64,000 bases of DNA from Paenibacillus tianmuensis (GTDB taxonomy: Bacteria > Bacillota > Bacilli > Paenibacillales > NBRC-103111). Shown here one piece after another: positions 55,999 through 64,000 of the stretch. Location of the stretch: positions 186,001 through 250,000 of the forward strand of contig NZ_FMTT01000001.1 in NCBI RefSeq assembly GCF_900100345.1, in the 5' to 3' direction. The position numbers and the translations under genes are program-made. The notes under the pieces are model-generated. The model worked only from the letters and a program-made list of their open reading frames with translations. It ran no database searches and had not been told where the DNA came from. How positions within the stretch are numbered: the stretch's first letter is position 1; each line of letters begins with the position of its first letter.

Positions 55999-57252
55999 AT
56001 GTCACAGTTATTGGATGCCCGCGCGAGAGAGCAAGGGACCAGATTTCTCATTTACCCGCAAAATAAAACGGTGCCGGGATTCGAACAACCCGAAGTGGTA
56101 TACATCAATGTTCCGCCCGGATCCGTTCAAGCCGGGCCCGAGGATGAAAGAATGTACGTCGTCGATGCTTTGAATAAGATCCCGTTCGGGTTCAACGGTT
56201 CACCTGACTTTGCGTACCGATATCAAGGTCCTCATGCCCCTCCGGTTCAACCTAATGCTCAAGGTCATTTCGATCATCTCCGTCCTGGAGATCGCGCATT
56301 TTCGGCAGCCACGATGTACGCGACGGTTCGGAGGGTGATGGATATTTGGGAAGATTATTTCGGGAGGACGATTCCTTGGCCGTTTAATCCACCCAAGCTC
56401 CTGTTAATTCCTCGGGTGGAATGGGGGAATGCCCATTCCGGATTGGAGGGTTTTCTCGAGTTTGGTTTTCCCGTTAAGCCTGACAGACATGGCTTGGATT
56501 ACGATAATCCCTACTGCGAAAATTTTGACGTTCTGGCGCACGAGATGGGACATACGATCAAATACTCCGTCATCGGCGTCCCGCAAAATCAAATTACGGA
56601 TGAATATGGAGGACATCACGAAGCTTTTGGCGATCTTGTGGCTATTGTATCCACGTTACATTTTGATTCGGTTCTCGAAAGTCTACTGCATAACACCAAC
56701 GGGAACTTGTTTTCGGTAAACGAATTGTCTCGGATGGGGGAATTGCGAAATGGACGGTCTATCCGGATAGCATTCAACAATAAGAAAATGTCAACGGTGG
56801 GCCGGGAGGCGCACGATTTGTCCGAACCGTTTACAGGCGGGGCATTCGATATTTTGGTGGAAATGTTCCAAATCAATTTGATCGAGCGCGGACTCATCTC
56901 GCAGCAGCTGGGGGATCGAGCTTATTCGGCTCATTTTGAACAGGTTCCGGAGGTACAGCAGCAATTCACAGCACTGTTTCAAGGCAAGGAAAAGGAATTC
57001 AAAGATGCGCTGTTAGATGCAAGGGATCGTTTCGGTAAGTTAATGGCAACCGCTTGGAGCAATACGTCCAAAGAAGATCTGCATTATGGGAAGGTATTGC
57101 AGGACATCTTGAACGCCGATCGGCAGTTATACAATGGAAAATACGAACGGACAATCCGCAGTTGCTTCGATTGGCGCGAAATTACGACGAACACAGCGAT
57201 CGAGGCCCCGCGGCTTGAAACCCATCTTGTGGATGAACTTGTAATGGTATGA
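55999..57252 (+). CDS. Predicted zinc metallopeptidase without signal peptide (gluzincin-like)
   Basis: 417 aa. HEMGHTIKYSVIG is a HExxH zinc motif, followed about 25 residues on by DEYGGHHEAFGDL, where a Glu plus Asp matches the third ligand of thermolysin-like peptidases. No secretion signal or membrane segment is visible, odd for this fold. AAGGAGG precedes the ATG. Codons look less GC-biased than in neighbours and it is isolated between an AT-rich leader and a remnant-rich region, so lateral gain is possible. Precise family not recognised. Confidence 0.8.
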   Translation: MSQLLDARAREQGTRFLIYPQNKTVPGFEQPEVVYINVPPGSVQAGPEDERMYVVDALNKIPFGFNGSPDFAYRYQGPHAPPVQPNAQGHFDHLRPGDRAFSAATMYATVRRVMDIWEDYFGRTIPWPFNPPKLLLIPRVEWGNAHSGLEGFLEFGFPVKPDRHGLDYDNPYCENFDVLAHEMGHTIKYSVIGVPQNQITDEYGGHHEAFGDLVAIVSTLHFDSVLESLLHNTNGNLFSVNELSRMGELRNGRSIRIAFNNKKMSTVGREAHDLSEPFTGGAFDILVEMFQINLIERGLISQQLGDRAYSAHFEQVPEVQQQFTALFQGKEKEFKDALLDARDRFGKLMATAWSNTSKEDLHYGKVLQDILNADRQLYNGKYERTIRSCFDWREITTNTAIEAPRLETHLVDELVMV

Positions 57253-57256
57253 ACGG

Positions 57257-57388
57257 GGTTACCGGGTCATCCATGGGACCGGAGACATCTCGTTCGAAGA
57301 CGCGGCAATCACCGCCCACCGGGATGCGGTTTTCGATCCGGCCGCATTCCGGAAAATCGTTTTCTGCGCTCCTCCGCTATTATTGTAA
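57257..57388 (+). pseudogene. Possible remnant resembling a CbiC-type (precorrin-8X methylmutase) segment
   Basis: 43 codons open to a TAA with no start codon: GYRVIHGTGDISFEDAAITA then HRDAVFDPAA. The string RVIHGTGD-SFED- AITAHRDAV recalls the (R)VIH-T-D...F-AV pattern in cobalt-precorrin-8 methylmutases. The match is from memory over a short stretch, so weak. Confidence 0.3.
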
Positions 57389-57436
57389 AGCAAGATGAAT
57401 TTTTGGAACGGTTACTTCAATGAGCAGGAAGTAAAG

Positions 57437-57463
57437 AGCAGGGGGTTACGCCTCTGCTTTTTT
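57437..57463 (+). terminator. Intrinsic terminator
   Basis: AGCAGGGG and CCTCTGCT pair imperfectly, then TTTTTTA; about 185 bases after the metallopeptidase. Confidence 0.65.
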
Positions 57464-57470
57464 ATTTGTT

Positions 57471-57487
57471 GAGAATTATTAATTCTC
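57471..57487. promoter_or_regulatory. Fur-like palindrome
   Basis: GAGAATT-ATT-AATTCTC, a perfect palindrome similar to but not exactly a Fur-family box. Confidence 0.35.
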
Positions 57488-57724
57488 GTAATGTTGCAAA
57501 CAGCCGCATTAATAATAGAGGAACGGGGATTTGTGGTTCCTCTATAGTTAGCTCATAGGGAGCAGTTGTCTTAGGGAAAGGTTTCCAATGTTTCGGGGCA
57601 GTGGGATGGAGCGTTTACCGTAACATTTACTACGGTTGCCGACGCTTATTTCCAGTTTGCGGGGGCGCGCCGTACGTGGAAAATAGAGGGGGCGGGCATT
57701 TGACGATGAACCTTAGGGATAGCG

Positions 57725-57757
57725 AACCTGAGCGAAAAGGAAAGCTCAGGTTTTTTT
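57725..57757 (+). terminator. Terminator or attenuator upstream of the SLH gene
   Basis: AACCTGAGC (57725-57733), loop, GCTCAGGTT (57744-57752), T-run to 57757. It lies 120 bases before the SLH gene, with no gene immediately upstream to terminate. Confidence 0.8.
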
Positions 57758-57878
57758 ACGTTTTTGTAATGCGGCCTCCATTATTTTTATTCGATTGTAA
57801 CGGCTCGGGAGGTAAGATAGGTCATGTACGAAACAACTTCATAAACCCCTGCTTGAAAATACGTTCTCTGAAAGCGAG

Positions 57879-59366
57879 ATGACTTTGATGAAAACGAAAA
57901 AGATGATCACGACTGTCGCGCTGACGACTGCCGTTACGCTCGGTTCGCTTGCTCCAATTCATGTATTGCATGTACAGGCAGCGGCCTCATTCACCGATGT
58001 CAGTGCAGCGGCGCCTTACCAGACGGCGCTTGAAGCGCTCGAAAAAAGCCAAGTCGTTCAAGGCTACGGCCAGCATGACTTCCGTCCGAACCAAGCGATC
58101 ACCAGAGCCGAGCTTGCGACGATGGCGACCAAAGCGTTCCAGCTTCAAGCTGCAGGACAGGCATCCGCATGGAGCGATGTGAAGGCGTCCGACTGGTTCT
58201 ACGAATACGTGAACGCGGTTGTTGACCAAGGCGCCATGAACGGGGAGAACGGCAGTTTTAAACCGAACGATTCGTTATCGCAAGATCAATTGATCGCGAT
58301 TATTGCCAAGGCATCCAAAGCCGATGCGGCCACGCTGAAAAATGCGCTAGGTACGGCTTATTCGGGAAGCAGCGCCATGACCCGCGGCGAAGCCGCTATC
58401 GTGGTCCATGCCGCGTTGCAGGTCGCTTCTTTTCAAGTGACGGAGTGGAAAGCCGTGAACCCGATCACGCTTCAAATTACGTTCTCCGCGCCGCTGCCGA
58501 AGGAAGAGATCGACGTGGAGAAAGCCAAAGCGAACTTTATGTTCGACAACGGCTTGACGCCGCTTAACATTCCGCAGCTGAAATCGGGCTCGAAATCGAC
58601 CTATATTTTACCGGTTTCTCCGCAAAAAGCGGGCACGACTTATACGTTCTCCTACAAAGGCAAAAAAATTGGCACCTTCGAAGCGATGACGAACAAAATT
58701 TCGATGAGCTCCGTGCAGCAAGTTGCTTCCGATACGTTCGAAATTGAATCGAAGCTGGAAGACGGCGTTACCGACTACGGCAACGTAGTCGTGGCTTACC
58801 AAGGGAAGCGCGGCGGCCTTGAGTTTAGTCTGGACGACAACAACATGTACAACGGCAAAACGTATCAGCTGATTTCGTCCATGAGAGGCAAGCAAGTTAC
58901 GATTACGCCGGAGAACGGAGAGCCGATTGTCGCTTCGTACGTACCGTTCACGCAAGCGACGGACGGGCGACAAGCTCCGAAATTCCGCCTGCCGGAAGGG
59001 CAGACACTGAAGCCGGGCGTCAAGTATACGGTCACTTCCGATTGGTCGACCATTGCCAATCCGACGTTTACGACGAAAGAAATCGCGCCGCTTCAAATTC
59101 AATCCGTCGAACAAGCCGATGCCGCTTCGTTGAACGTGACCTTGTCGGCGGACCCGAAAGACGAGCTGTTCGCTCTCCGCAGCATCGTGCTGACAGCCGC
59201 CGACGGCACTAAGCTGAACGCGACTTACAAGCTGACCTCGCGCAAAGGCGCCGTCGGGACGTTCGATCTGCAGAACGGTAGCAAGCTGACGCCGGGAACG
59301 ACGTATACGGTTGCGCCGCTCGGAAACTGGGCTACGGCTGCGAACGTGACGCTCACCGCGAAATAA
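57879..59366 (+). CDS. S-layer homology domain surface protein
   Basis: 495 aa exported protein. Signal peptide ends near HVQA-AA (about residue 35). Three SLH modules follow: FTDVSAAAPYQTALEALEKS, WSDVKASDWFYEYVNAVVDQ and a diverged third (about residues 150-185). The C-terminal 300 residues are beta-rich with Ig-like units (ITLQITFSAPLPKEEI; AASLNVTLSADPKDEL). Start uncertain: ATG 57879 or ATG 57888; neither has a strong ribosome site. Likely an S-layer or adhesion protein. Confidence 0.88.
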   Translation: MTLMKTKKMITTVALTTAVTLGSLAPIHVLHVQAAASFTDVSAAAPYQTALEALEKSQVVQGYGQHDFRPNQAITRAELATMATKAFQLQAAGQASAWSDVKASDWFYEYVNAVVDQGAMNGENGSFKPNDSLSQDQLIAIIAKASKADAATLKNALGTAYSGSSAMTRGEAAIVVHAALQVASFQVTEWKAVNPITLQITFSAPLPKEEIDVEKAKANFMFDNGLTPLNIPQLKSGSKSTYILPVSPQKAGTTYTFSYKGKKIGTFEAMTNKISMSSVQQVASDTFEIESKLEDGVTDYGNVVVAYQGKRGGLEFSLDDNNMYNGKTYQLISSMRGKQVTITPENGEPIVASYVPFTQATDGRQAPKFRLPEGQTLKPGVKYTVTSDWSTIANPTFTTKEIAPLQIQSVEQADAASLNVTLSADPKDELFALRSIVLTAADGTKLNATYKLTSRKGAVGTFDLQNGSKLTPGTTYTVAPLGNWATAANVTLTAK

Positions 59367-59403
59367 GAGCGGCAGGAGACGTAGTAACATAATCATCCCA
59401 TAT

Positions 59404-59443
59404 AAAAATCCATCGGTCCTTGGTAAAGGCCGATGGATTTTTG
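59404..59443. terminator. Bidirectional terminator
   Basis: AAAAATCCATCGG (59404-59416) and CCGATGGATTTTTG (59430-59443). Ends the SLH gene (+) and the two-component operon (-). Confidence 0.93.
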
Positions 59444-59447
59444 ACGT

Positions 59448-60146
59448 TTAACCGCCGTTTTGGATCATATAGCCTACGCCGGGGTAGGTTACGATCCATT
59501 GACCTTCCGGAAGGACGGCTTTCAGCTTCTGCCGGATGCGCGCGATGGTCACTCGCAAATATTCCACATCGTCGCGGTATTCGCTGCCCCAGATTTCGGT
59601 CAGCAGCTGCTCGTGGGTCAGCACCTTGCCTTCGTGCTGAAGCAATTGGACAAGCAGCTTGTATTCCGTGTCCGTAAATTTGATTTCGCTGTCACCGTGC
59701 CACGCCCGGCGCTGGGCCAGATTGACGATAACGGGGCCGAGGCGCAGCTCCTTGGCGGCGGGTATTTGTCCGCTACCGCGGTCAAAGCGCCGCAGCACGG
59801 CGCTGACGCGGGCAAACAGCTCATCCAGCGAGAACGGCTTGGTCAAATAATCGTCGGCCCCCAGATTCAGTCCCTGCACCTTGTCGCTGGAATTGCTCCG
59901 CGCCGTCAGGATGATGACCGCCACGTCCGTATAAGTTCGGAGCCGGGTCAACACCTCGAAGCCATCCATTCCCGGCATCATGACGTCGAGCAGAATTAGA
60001 TCGGGATCGAACAGGTCAAGCGCCTCCAGCGCTTCCGCGCCGCTTGCGCACGTGGCGGTTTCATAGCCGGCCGATTTCAAATTGGCAGCGATAAACCGTA
60101 AAATTTTCGGCTCGTCGTCTACGATCATAATTTTATGCTTCTTCAT
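59448..60146 (-). CDS. OmpR-family response regulator
   Basis: 232 aa. Receiver domain with MIVDDEPKIL (acidic pocket), phospho-acceptor Asp in LILLDVMMPGMDG, Thr in ILTARSN and Lys in YLTKPFS; C-terminal winged helix (FTDTEYKLLVQLLQHEGKVLTHEQLL, VTIARIRQKL, GVGYMI). Looks KdpE/PhoP-like. ACGGAGGACG is the ribosome site, inside the kinase gene, whose stop it overlaps by 14 bases. Confidence 0.94.
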   Translation of the reverse strand: MKKHKIMIVDDEPKILRFIAANLKSAGYETATCASGAEALEALDLFDPDLILLDVMMPGMDGFEVLTRLRTYTDVAVIILTARSNSSDKVQGLNLGADDYLTKPFSLDELFARVSAVLRRFDRGSGQIPAAKELRLGPVIVNLAQRRAWHGDSEIKFTDTEYKLLVQLLQHEGKVLTHEQLLTEIWGSEYRDDVEYLRVTIARIRQKLKAVLPEGQWIVTYPGVGYMIQNGG

Positions 60147-62382
60147 TGTCGTCCTCCGTTTGGCCGTAATAGATAGGCACCGAGACGATCATCGTCGTTC
60201 CTGCGCCTTCCGTGCTGTGTACTTCGATCGAGCCGCCGTGTGCGTCAATGATGCCTTTGCAGATCGCAAGTCCCAGTCCCGTTCCTCCGGTACGGCGGCT
60301 GGACGAAACGTCGACCCGGTAGAACCGGTCGAAAATGTGGGGCAGATGGGCTTCGGGAATGCCAATGCCGTTGTCCTTGACGAAAATTCGCACGTTCAGC
60401 CCGTTCGGCTCCGCTGTGACCCGAATATGAGGCTTCGATTCGTTGTAACGGATGGAGTTGGTGAACAGATTGATAAAAATTTGCTCCATCCTCCGTTTGT
60501 CCGCATAGAGAAACGGCAGTTCCTCGTACAAGTCGATATGAAGCTGCGCATCGGCCGAAAGGGAGTGGGGCAGTCTCTGCCAAGCTCCTTCAACGACGGA
60601 GCGGACCCGGACAGGCGCGGGATGAATGCTCAGCGCCCCGGCTTCGATCTTGGAAATGTCGAGCCATTCGTCGATCAGCTCCTGAATCCGGCCGATATCC
60701 TCGTGAATGCCTTCCAGCAGCTCCTGCTTGAACTCCTCGTCCCATCCGGCATGCTTGCGCAGCAGCGTCTCAACGCTTCCTTTGATGCTCGTAATCGGAG
60801 TCTTGAACTCATGAGAGGCGAGCGAGATCAAGTCGTTCTTCAGCGAGTCGATCTCATGCTCCTTCGTCATGTCCCGGAAGACGTAGCCACGTCCGAATTC
60901 CTTGCCGCCGTCCGACACTTGAAACGAGGCCAACTGGACGACCCGTTCGTCGCCGGGGGAGCGGACCAGCGTAAATTTGCCGGTTGGATTCGGCTTGCGG
61001 CCGATTCGGACGAAGTCCTCGTCCGGTTGTGGCATTTTGCGAGCGATCCGGCTCAGCAGTTCCTCCTCCGTCAAGCTTAGGAGTTCCTTGCCGTCGAATC
61101 TGAACAGCTCGGCCATCCGGCGGTTGGCAAGCACAACCTGCTGATTCACGTCGATAAGGACGATGCCGTCGGAGTAGCTCTCCAGGATGGCGGCGAGCGT
61201 CGCATGCTGCTGCTGCAGGCTGAGCGTCCGCTCCTCGACCCGCTGCTCCAACTCGCTGTTCAGCTCCAGCAAAGCCTGCCGGTTGTCATGAATCTGCTCG
61301 GCCATCTGCGCAAATTGGCTTGCCAAATAGTGCATCTCGTACGGCGCGCCCGGTGAAGACAGCGGCTCGCTCGGCACGGTATAGCGGTCGGCCGCGAGCG
61401 ACTGCGTGTAGCGAACCAGCGCATGGATCGTACGGTTCAGCCGTTTGGCCAAATAGGAGCCCAGAAGCACGGTCAAGCCAAGCGTAAGCAAGAGCAGCAG
61501 AAAGGTCGATTTGAGCGAGGCGAAGAAAGCTTCCTGTACGGCAGCGTAAGAGCGGCCGACCCACACCGTCCAGCCCAGACTGTCGATCGTTTTGAAGGAA
61601 ACGAGCTCTTTCTGTCCGTTGGCGCCGGAGACGAACTTGTCCATCCCTTCCTTGAGGGAGGCCGCCGCTTGGACCGCCGGTTCGCCGGACAAATCCGCGA
61701 TGGACTGCACCAGCTCGCTCCGAGGGTGATAGATGACCCTGCCTTCCGGACCGAGCACGGCGGGATAGGCGCCCGGTCCGTAATCGTATTGGGTGACGAG
61801 TCTTGCGATTTGGCCCATGTCGAGTATTCCGATCACAACGCCTTCAAAAGCCCGGCTTTCGCTGTAAAGCGGGGCGGCGATCGCGACGAACGGCGCAGAT
61901 CCGCCCTCGGCGCCATGCATCGGTACGGAGATCGTGGGCTGCAGCGTCAGCTTCACTTTTTTCCAATACTCCCGCGAGCTTAGATCGGTGCCGACCGGCA
62001 GCGCATGCTGCGCATTGCCGCTTTCCGCATCCGGCGAGAGAGCTTTTATCGCGCCGTTCTCATCCGTCACATAGAGCTGGGAGAAGCCAGGCAGGTTATT
62101 TTTCACCGACTGGATTTTGCGCGTCAAGCCGGCCCGGTCGCGAAACCCGGGACCGGATGCGCTGATCGTTGTAGCGAGCGTATCCACGGCGTTGCGGTAA
62201 TAATAAACGTACGTCTCGACGGCGTCGGCGAGACGCTTCGTCGCATGTTCCTGCGTCTTGTTGTACTCCTGCGTCAGCTTGTTGATTTGCTGCACTTGAA
62301 TGGTGCCAAGGATCAGCACCGGCACGATCGCCATAACCGCAAAGGCCAGCGTCAGATGAGTGCGTAACGAACGATGATTCAC
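60133..62382 (-). CDS. Sensor histidine kinase with dCache, HAMP and PAS domains
   Basis: 749 aa. Membrane helix 1 (about 8-28), outside Cache-type sensor (about 30-290, with DLSSREYWKKVKLTLQPTIS typical of dCache_1), helix 2 (LLLLLLTLGLTVLLG), HAMP, coiled coil, PAS (AILESYSDGIVLIDVNQQVVLANRR), HisKA with phospho-His in SLASHEFKTPITSIKG, and HATPase motifs NLFTNSIRYN, DNGIGIPEAH, GGTGLGLAIC. GTG start after GGGAGGAACC. Works with the overlapping response regulator. Ligand unknown (amino or organic acids are common for dCache). Confidence 0.93.
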   Translation of the reverse strand: MNHRSLRTHLTLAFAVMAIVPVLILGTIQVQQINKLTQEYNKTQEHATKRLADAVETYVYYYRNAVDTLATTISASGPGFRDRAGLTRKIQSVKNNLPGFSQLYVTDENGAIKALSPDAESGNAQHALPVGTDLSSREYWKKVKLTLQPTISVPMHGAEGGSAPFVAIAAPLYSESRAFEGVVIGILDMGQIARLVTQYDYGPGAYPAVLGPEGRVIYHPRSELVQSIADLSGEPAVQAAASLKEGMDKFVSGANGQKELVSFKTIDSLGWTVWVGRSYAAVQEAFFASLKSTFLLLLLTLGLTVLLGSYLAKRLNRTIHALVRYTQSLAADRYTVPSEPLSSPGAPYEMHYLASQFAQMAEQIHDNRQALLELNSELEQRVEERTLSLQQQHATLAAILESYSDGIVLIDVNQQVVLANRRMAELFRFDGKELLSLTEEELLSRIARKMPQPDEDFVRIGRKPNPTGKFTLVRSPGDERVVQLASFQVSDGGKEFGRGYVFRDMTKEHEIDSLKNDLISLASHEFKTPITSIKGSVETLLRKHAGWDEEFKQELLEGIHEDIGRIQELIDEWLDISKIEAGALSIHPAPVRVRSVVEGAWQRLPHSLSADAQLHIDLYEELPFLYADKRRMEQIFINLFTNSIRYNESKPHIRVTAEPNGLNVRIFVKDNGIGIPEAHLPHIFDRFYRVDVSSSRRTGGTGLGLAICKGIIDAHGGSIEVHSTEGAGTTMIVSVPIYYGQTEDDNEEA

Positions 62383-62411
62383 GGGTTCCTCCCGGTGTGT
62401 TAGAGTGGGTG

Positions 62412-62470
62412 GGAAAATAGAAAAGCAGAAGCCTTTCCATGCGGCGCTGCCGCTGGAAATTCCCCTGCTT
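62412..62470 (-). terminator. Terminator after the GNAT gene
   Basis: Leftward hairpin: AAGCAG...CTGCTT (62470-62465 with 62428-62423) plus an inner TTCCAGCGGC/GCCGCATGGAA stem, then TTTCTATTTT. It separates the acetyltransferase from the kinase operon. Confidence 0.85.
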
Positions 62471-62521
62471 GTACTTTCTAGTGTAGCTTGTATTCGGTCT
62501 CAGGTCAATATACGAGGCCCA

Positions 62522-62992
62522 TTACCGGAGCATTCCTTTGTAGATCCCCGGCACGGAATCCGGAATTTCTATCGCGCCGACCGTCTTTTCGTAAAAAGCG
62601 ACCGGCCCCGCGCCGCCGATCACGGCATAGCCGTATCCCTGGGCTCGCATGTCGTGCAAGCAGGCCAACAGCAGAGCGGCGCCGACGCCTTTGCCGCGGC
62701 ACACTTCGTCTACGCCGGTCGGGCCGAAAAAGCCTTTGGAAGTCGCGTCGTAACACGCGAAGCCGACCACTTTGTCCTCCAAGGTAGCGATAAAGCACGA
62801 GGTCGGATGTCCGCTAATCGCGACGTCGCATTCGCTCTCCCAATGGGGATTGAATTTTTCCTTAACCCAGCTTCGAATCACATGCTTCTCCGGCACGAGC
62901 GCCCTGCGGATCGTAAAGCCCGCGTTCTCCAGTTTGGCTCGGAGCGGGGCGTCATCCGGAAGCTCGTACAGCTTCACTAACATATCCGGCAT
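62522..62992 (-). CDS. GNAT-family N-acetyltransferase
   Basis: 156 aa. Acetyl-CoA motif A VDEVCRGKGVGAALLLACLHDM (R-x-x-G-x-G/A), with IATLEDKVVGFACYDATSKGFFG before it and the C-terminal VAFYEKTVGAIEI. Substrate unknown. GGAGG 10-12 bases upstream of the ATG. 37 bases after the glyoxalase-fold gene, so probably co-transcribed. Confidence 0.88.
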   Translation of the reverse strand: MPDMLVKLYELPDDAPLRAKLENAGFTIRRALVPEKHVIRSWVKEKFNPHWESECDVAISGHPTSCFIATLEDKVVGFACYDATSKGFFGPTGVDEVCRGKGVGAALLLACLHDMRAQGYGYAVIGGAGPVAFYEKTVGAIEIPDSVPGIYKGMLR

Positions 62993-63029
62993 CGTTCTGT
63001 GTTCCCTCCTGATGTGCGGTTGAGATTCG

Positions 63030-63407
63030 TTATGCAGCTTCGAAAAAAATGAGGCGGTTCCCGAACGGGTCCGTCACGGTAAGCTCCTGGGTTTCCCAAG
63101 GAGTAGTTTCCAGGCCGGGCTTGGCGTACTTATAGTCTTTAGCTTCAAGCTTCGCATGGAACGCTTCGAGGTTCTCGACTTCGATGCGGACCGCGGCCCC
63201 CGGGGAGCAATCCCCATGATGCTCGCTTAAATGGAGCGTACACGCTCCAAGCGAGATTTGCATGTATAAGGGGAAGTTTTCCTCAAACCGGTGCTCCCAA
63301 TCGACCTGAAAGCCGAGATAGTCCAAATAAAACGCTCTCGCTTTGGTTTCGTCGAATATTCGAAGAATCGGGGTAACCGATTTCAAGGCGAATGACCCAT
63401 TGCTCAT
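63030..63407 (-). CDS. Glyoxalase/bleomycin-resistance-fold protein
   Basis: 125 aa VOC-fold protein: SVTPILRIFDETKARAFYLDYLGFQVDWEH, LHLSEHHGDCSPG and TVTDPFGNRLIFFEA. Such proteins bind and sequester antibiotics or act on small substrates with metal. The ATG at 63407 follows GGAGGTG; the frame runs back to 63494 without a site. Confidence 0.86.
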   Translation of the reverse strand: MSNGSFALKSVTPILRIFDETKARAFYLDYLGFQVDWEHRFEENFPLYMQISLGACTLHLSEHHGDCSPGAAVRIEVENLEAFHAKLEAKDYKYAKPGLETTPWETQELTVTDPFGNRLIFFEAA

Positions 63408-63456
63408 AAACGCACCTCCGTCACAGCTTATTGTATACCAAAACCGGGCTGCGAAT

Positions 63457-64000
63457 CTAGTAAATCCGGATTTTTTCCGCCAGCTTGGACGCATCGCGGC
63501 CTACCCAGCCGAGCAGCGCCGACCCTCGGGACGACTGCCACGGCAGGCCGAGATAATACAGCCCGGACACCGGGCTGACGCCGCCGTGGTGAATAGGGTT
63601 TCCCTGTGAATCGGTGGCGCCGTCGATCTGTATCCACCGGTAGTCGCTGCGGTAGCCGGTCGACCACACAATATTGCTGACTTCCGCTTCGGTTCCGTTT
63701 TCGAATACAATGCGGTTTCTGCGGATTTCGACGGCTCTTGGCTTGAGCAGCACTTTTTGATCCGCTAGAAGCGATTTCAGTTCGAGTCCGTAAATTTTCT
63801 CGGGCTGCTTCTTCAGCCACGAGCCGGCCAAGGAGTCGGTACCTGCATAGATAATCCCGAACAGGTCCAAATACCAAAAAATGCTTTTGCCCAGCGCATA
63901 CAGCGGATTAAAGTGCAACTCGCTTCCCGCGGACAAATAGACTAGCCGCTCCCGGGATAACTCTACGGCGATCTGCGCGCCCGAATTGCCGGCACCGACG
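63457..64000 (-). CDS. NAD(P)/FAD-dependent monooxygenase (5' end outside window)
   Basis: The frame stays open to base 64000, so at least 181 codons are here and the N-terminus (FAD GxGxxG site) lies beyond the window. Near the edge is VGAGNSGAQIAVELS, the NADPH-binding GxGxxG/A motif. Later comes NIVWSTGYRSDYRWI, the ATG-like (STGYR) motif of the flavin monooxygenase/CzcO group. Related enzymes oxygenate sulfur or nitrogen groups or serve in metal resistance. Ends 49 bases before the glyoxalase-fold gene start, so the three leftward genes may form an operon. Confidence 0.88.
   Translation of the reverse strand, partial: VGAGNSGAQIAVELSRERLVYLSAGSELHFNPLYALGKSIFWYLDLFGIIYAGTDSLAGSWLKKQPEKIYGLELKSLLADQKVLLKPRAVEIRRNRIVFENGTEAEVSNIVWSTGYRSDYRWIQIDGATDSQGNPIHHGGVSPVSGLYYLGLPWQSSRGSALLGWVGRDASKLAEKIRIY

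Larger units (their letters stand above)
57253..57878 (+). other. 626-base intergenic region
   Basis: It holds a possible gene remnant (57257-57388), a terminator (57437-57463), a palindrome (57471-57487) and a second terminator (57725-57757). The rest, including 57490-57720, shows no gene or repeat that I can support. Confidence 0.6.

Noticed and set aside
57471-57487. Firm assignment of the palindrome as a Fur operator
   Set aside because: Arms and spacing (7-3-7) differ from the 7-1-7 consensus and no iron gene is adjacent, so it is kept only as low-confidence.
57601-57882. 93-codon open frame before the SLH gene
   Set aside because: Runs through a clear terminator hairpin, lacks a ribosome site and has no recognisable protein pattern.
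1-64000. Prophage, insertion sequence, CRISPR or defence island
   Set aside because: No transposase, integrase, repeat-spacer array or recognised defence gene set was found; the dynamin is a core-type DynA-like protein in a conserved neighbourhood.

Overview
The window looks like a chromosomal segment of a moderately GC-rich, low-GC-lineage (Bacillota) spore former, most like Paenibacillus or a close relative. The evidence is gene content and style: Rex, a YpmB-type protein, two-GTPase dynamin, GerMN lipoprotein, S-layer-homology proteins, copper-amine-oxidase-type stalk domains on exported enzymes, strong AGGAGG ribosome binding sites, and frequent GTG/TTG starts. No rRNA, tRNA, CRISPR array, prophage or intact insertion sequence was seen. 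Both window ends cut genes: a DinG-type helicase on the left and a flavin monooxygenase on the right. The genus is an inference; no database search was possible.

Layout. 1-2.5 kb: dinG-rex with overlapping stop and start. 2.5-4.2 kb: leftward PhoU-like (DUF47) and PiT phosphate transporter genes. 4.5-8.6 kb: a methylthioadenosine/SAH deaminase-type amidohydrolase, a YpmB-like protein, and an unknown membrane protein overlapping a shortened FtsH-like protease. 8.8-14.1 kb: cell-surface genes (AMIN/amidase_3, GerMN lipoprotein, large SLH protein). 14.3-19.1 kb: nth, a small unknown protein and a double dynamin. 19.5-23.3 kb: an asymmetric heterodimeric ABC exporter. 23.4-28.8 kb: sugar isomerase-like protein, LysM/G5/M23 peptidase, SGNH esterase and an ABC-2 transporter pair. 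28.9-33.3 kb: parE-parC. 33.3-34.5 kb: small genes, a MarR regulator and a candidate type I toxin-antitoxin module. 34.7-37.5 kb: rRNA-modification genes and a PpiC foldase, leftward. 37.7-43.6 kb: glgB-glgC-glgD-glgA.

43.6-49.4 kb: Nramp transporter, MOSC protein, nitroreductase, cardiolipin synthase and an NlpC/P60 lipoprotein. 49.5-55.7 kb: a LacI regulator with a palindrome over its own promoter, then an AcoR-like sigma-54 activator divergent from adh-aldh-DUF779, which carries a textbook -24/-12 promoter and a CRP/FNR/Rex-like palindrome. 56.0-57.9 kb: an isolated predicted zinc peptidase without a signal peptide and a 626-base stretch with a possible gene remnant. 57.9-64 kb: a second SLH protein, a response regulator/histidine kinase pair, and GNAT, glyoxalase-fold and monooxygenase genes.

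The most interesting element is at 34.13-34.51 kb: a 27-codon holin-like membrane peptide behind a near-perfect Shine-Dalgarno, with a convergent extended -10 promoter and a hairpin/U-tract terminator that would make an antisense RNA of about 155 nt over its 3' end. This fits a type I toxin-antitoxin locus. Most of the rest is ordinary core genome. I did not find a clear large novel multi-gene system.
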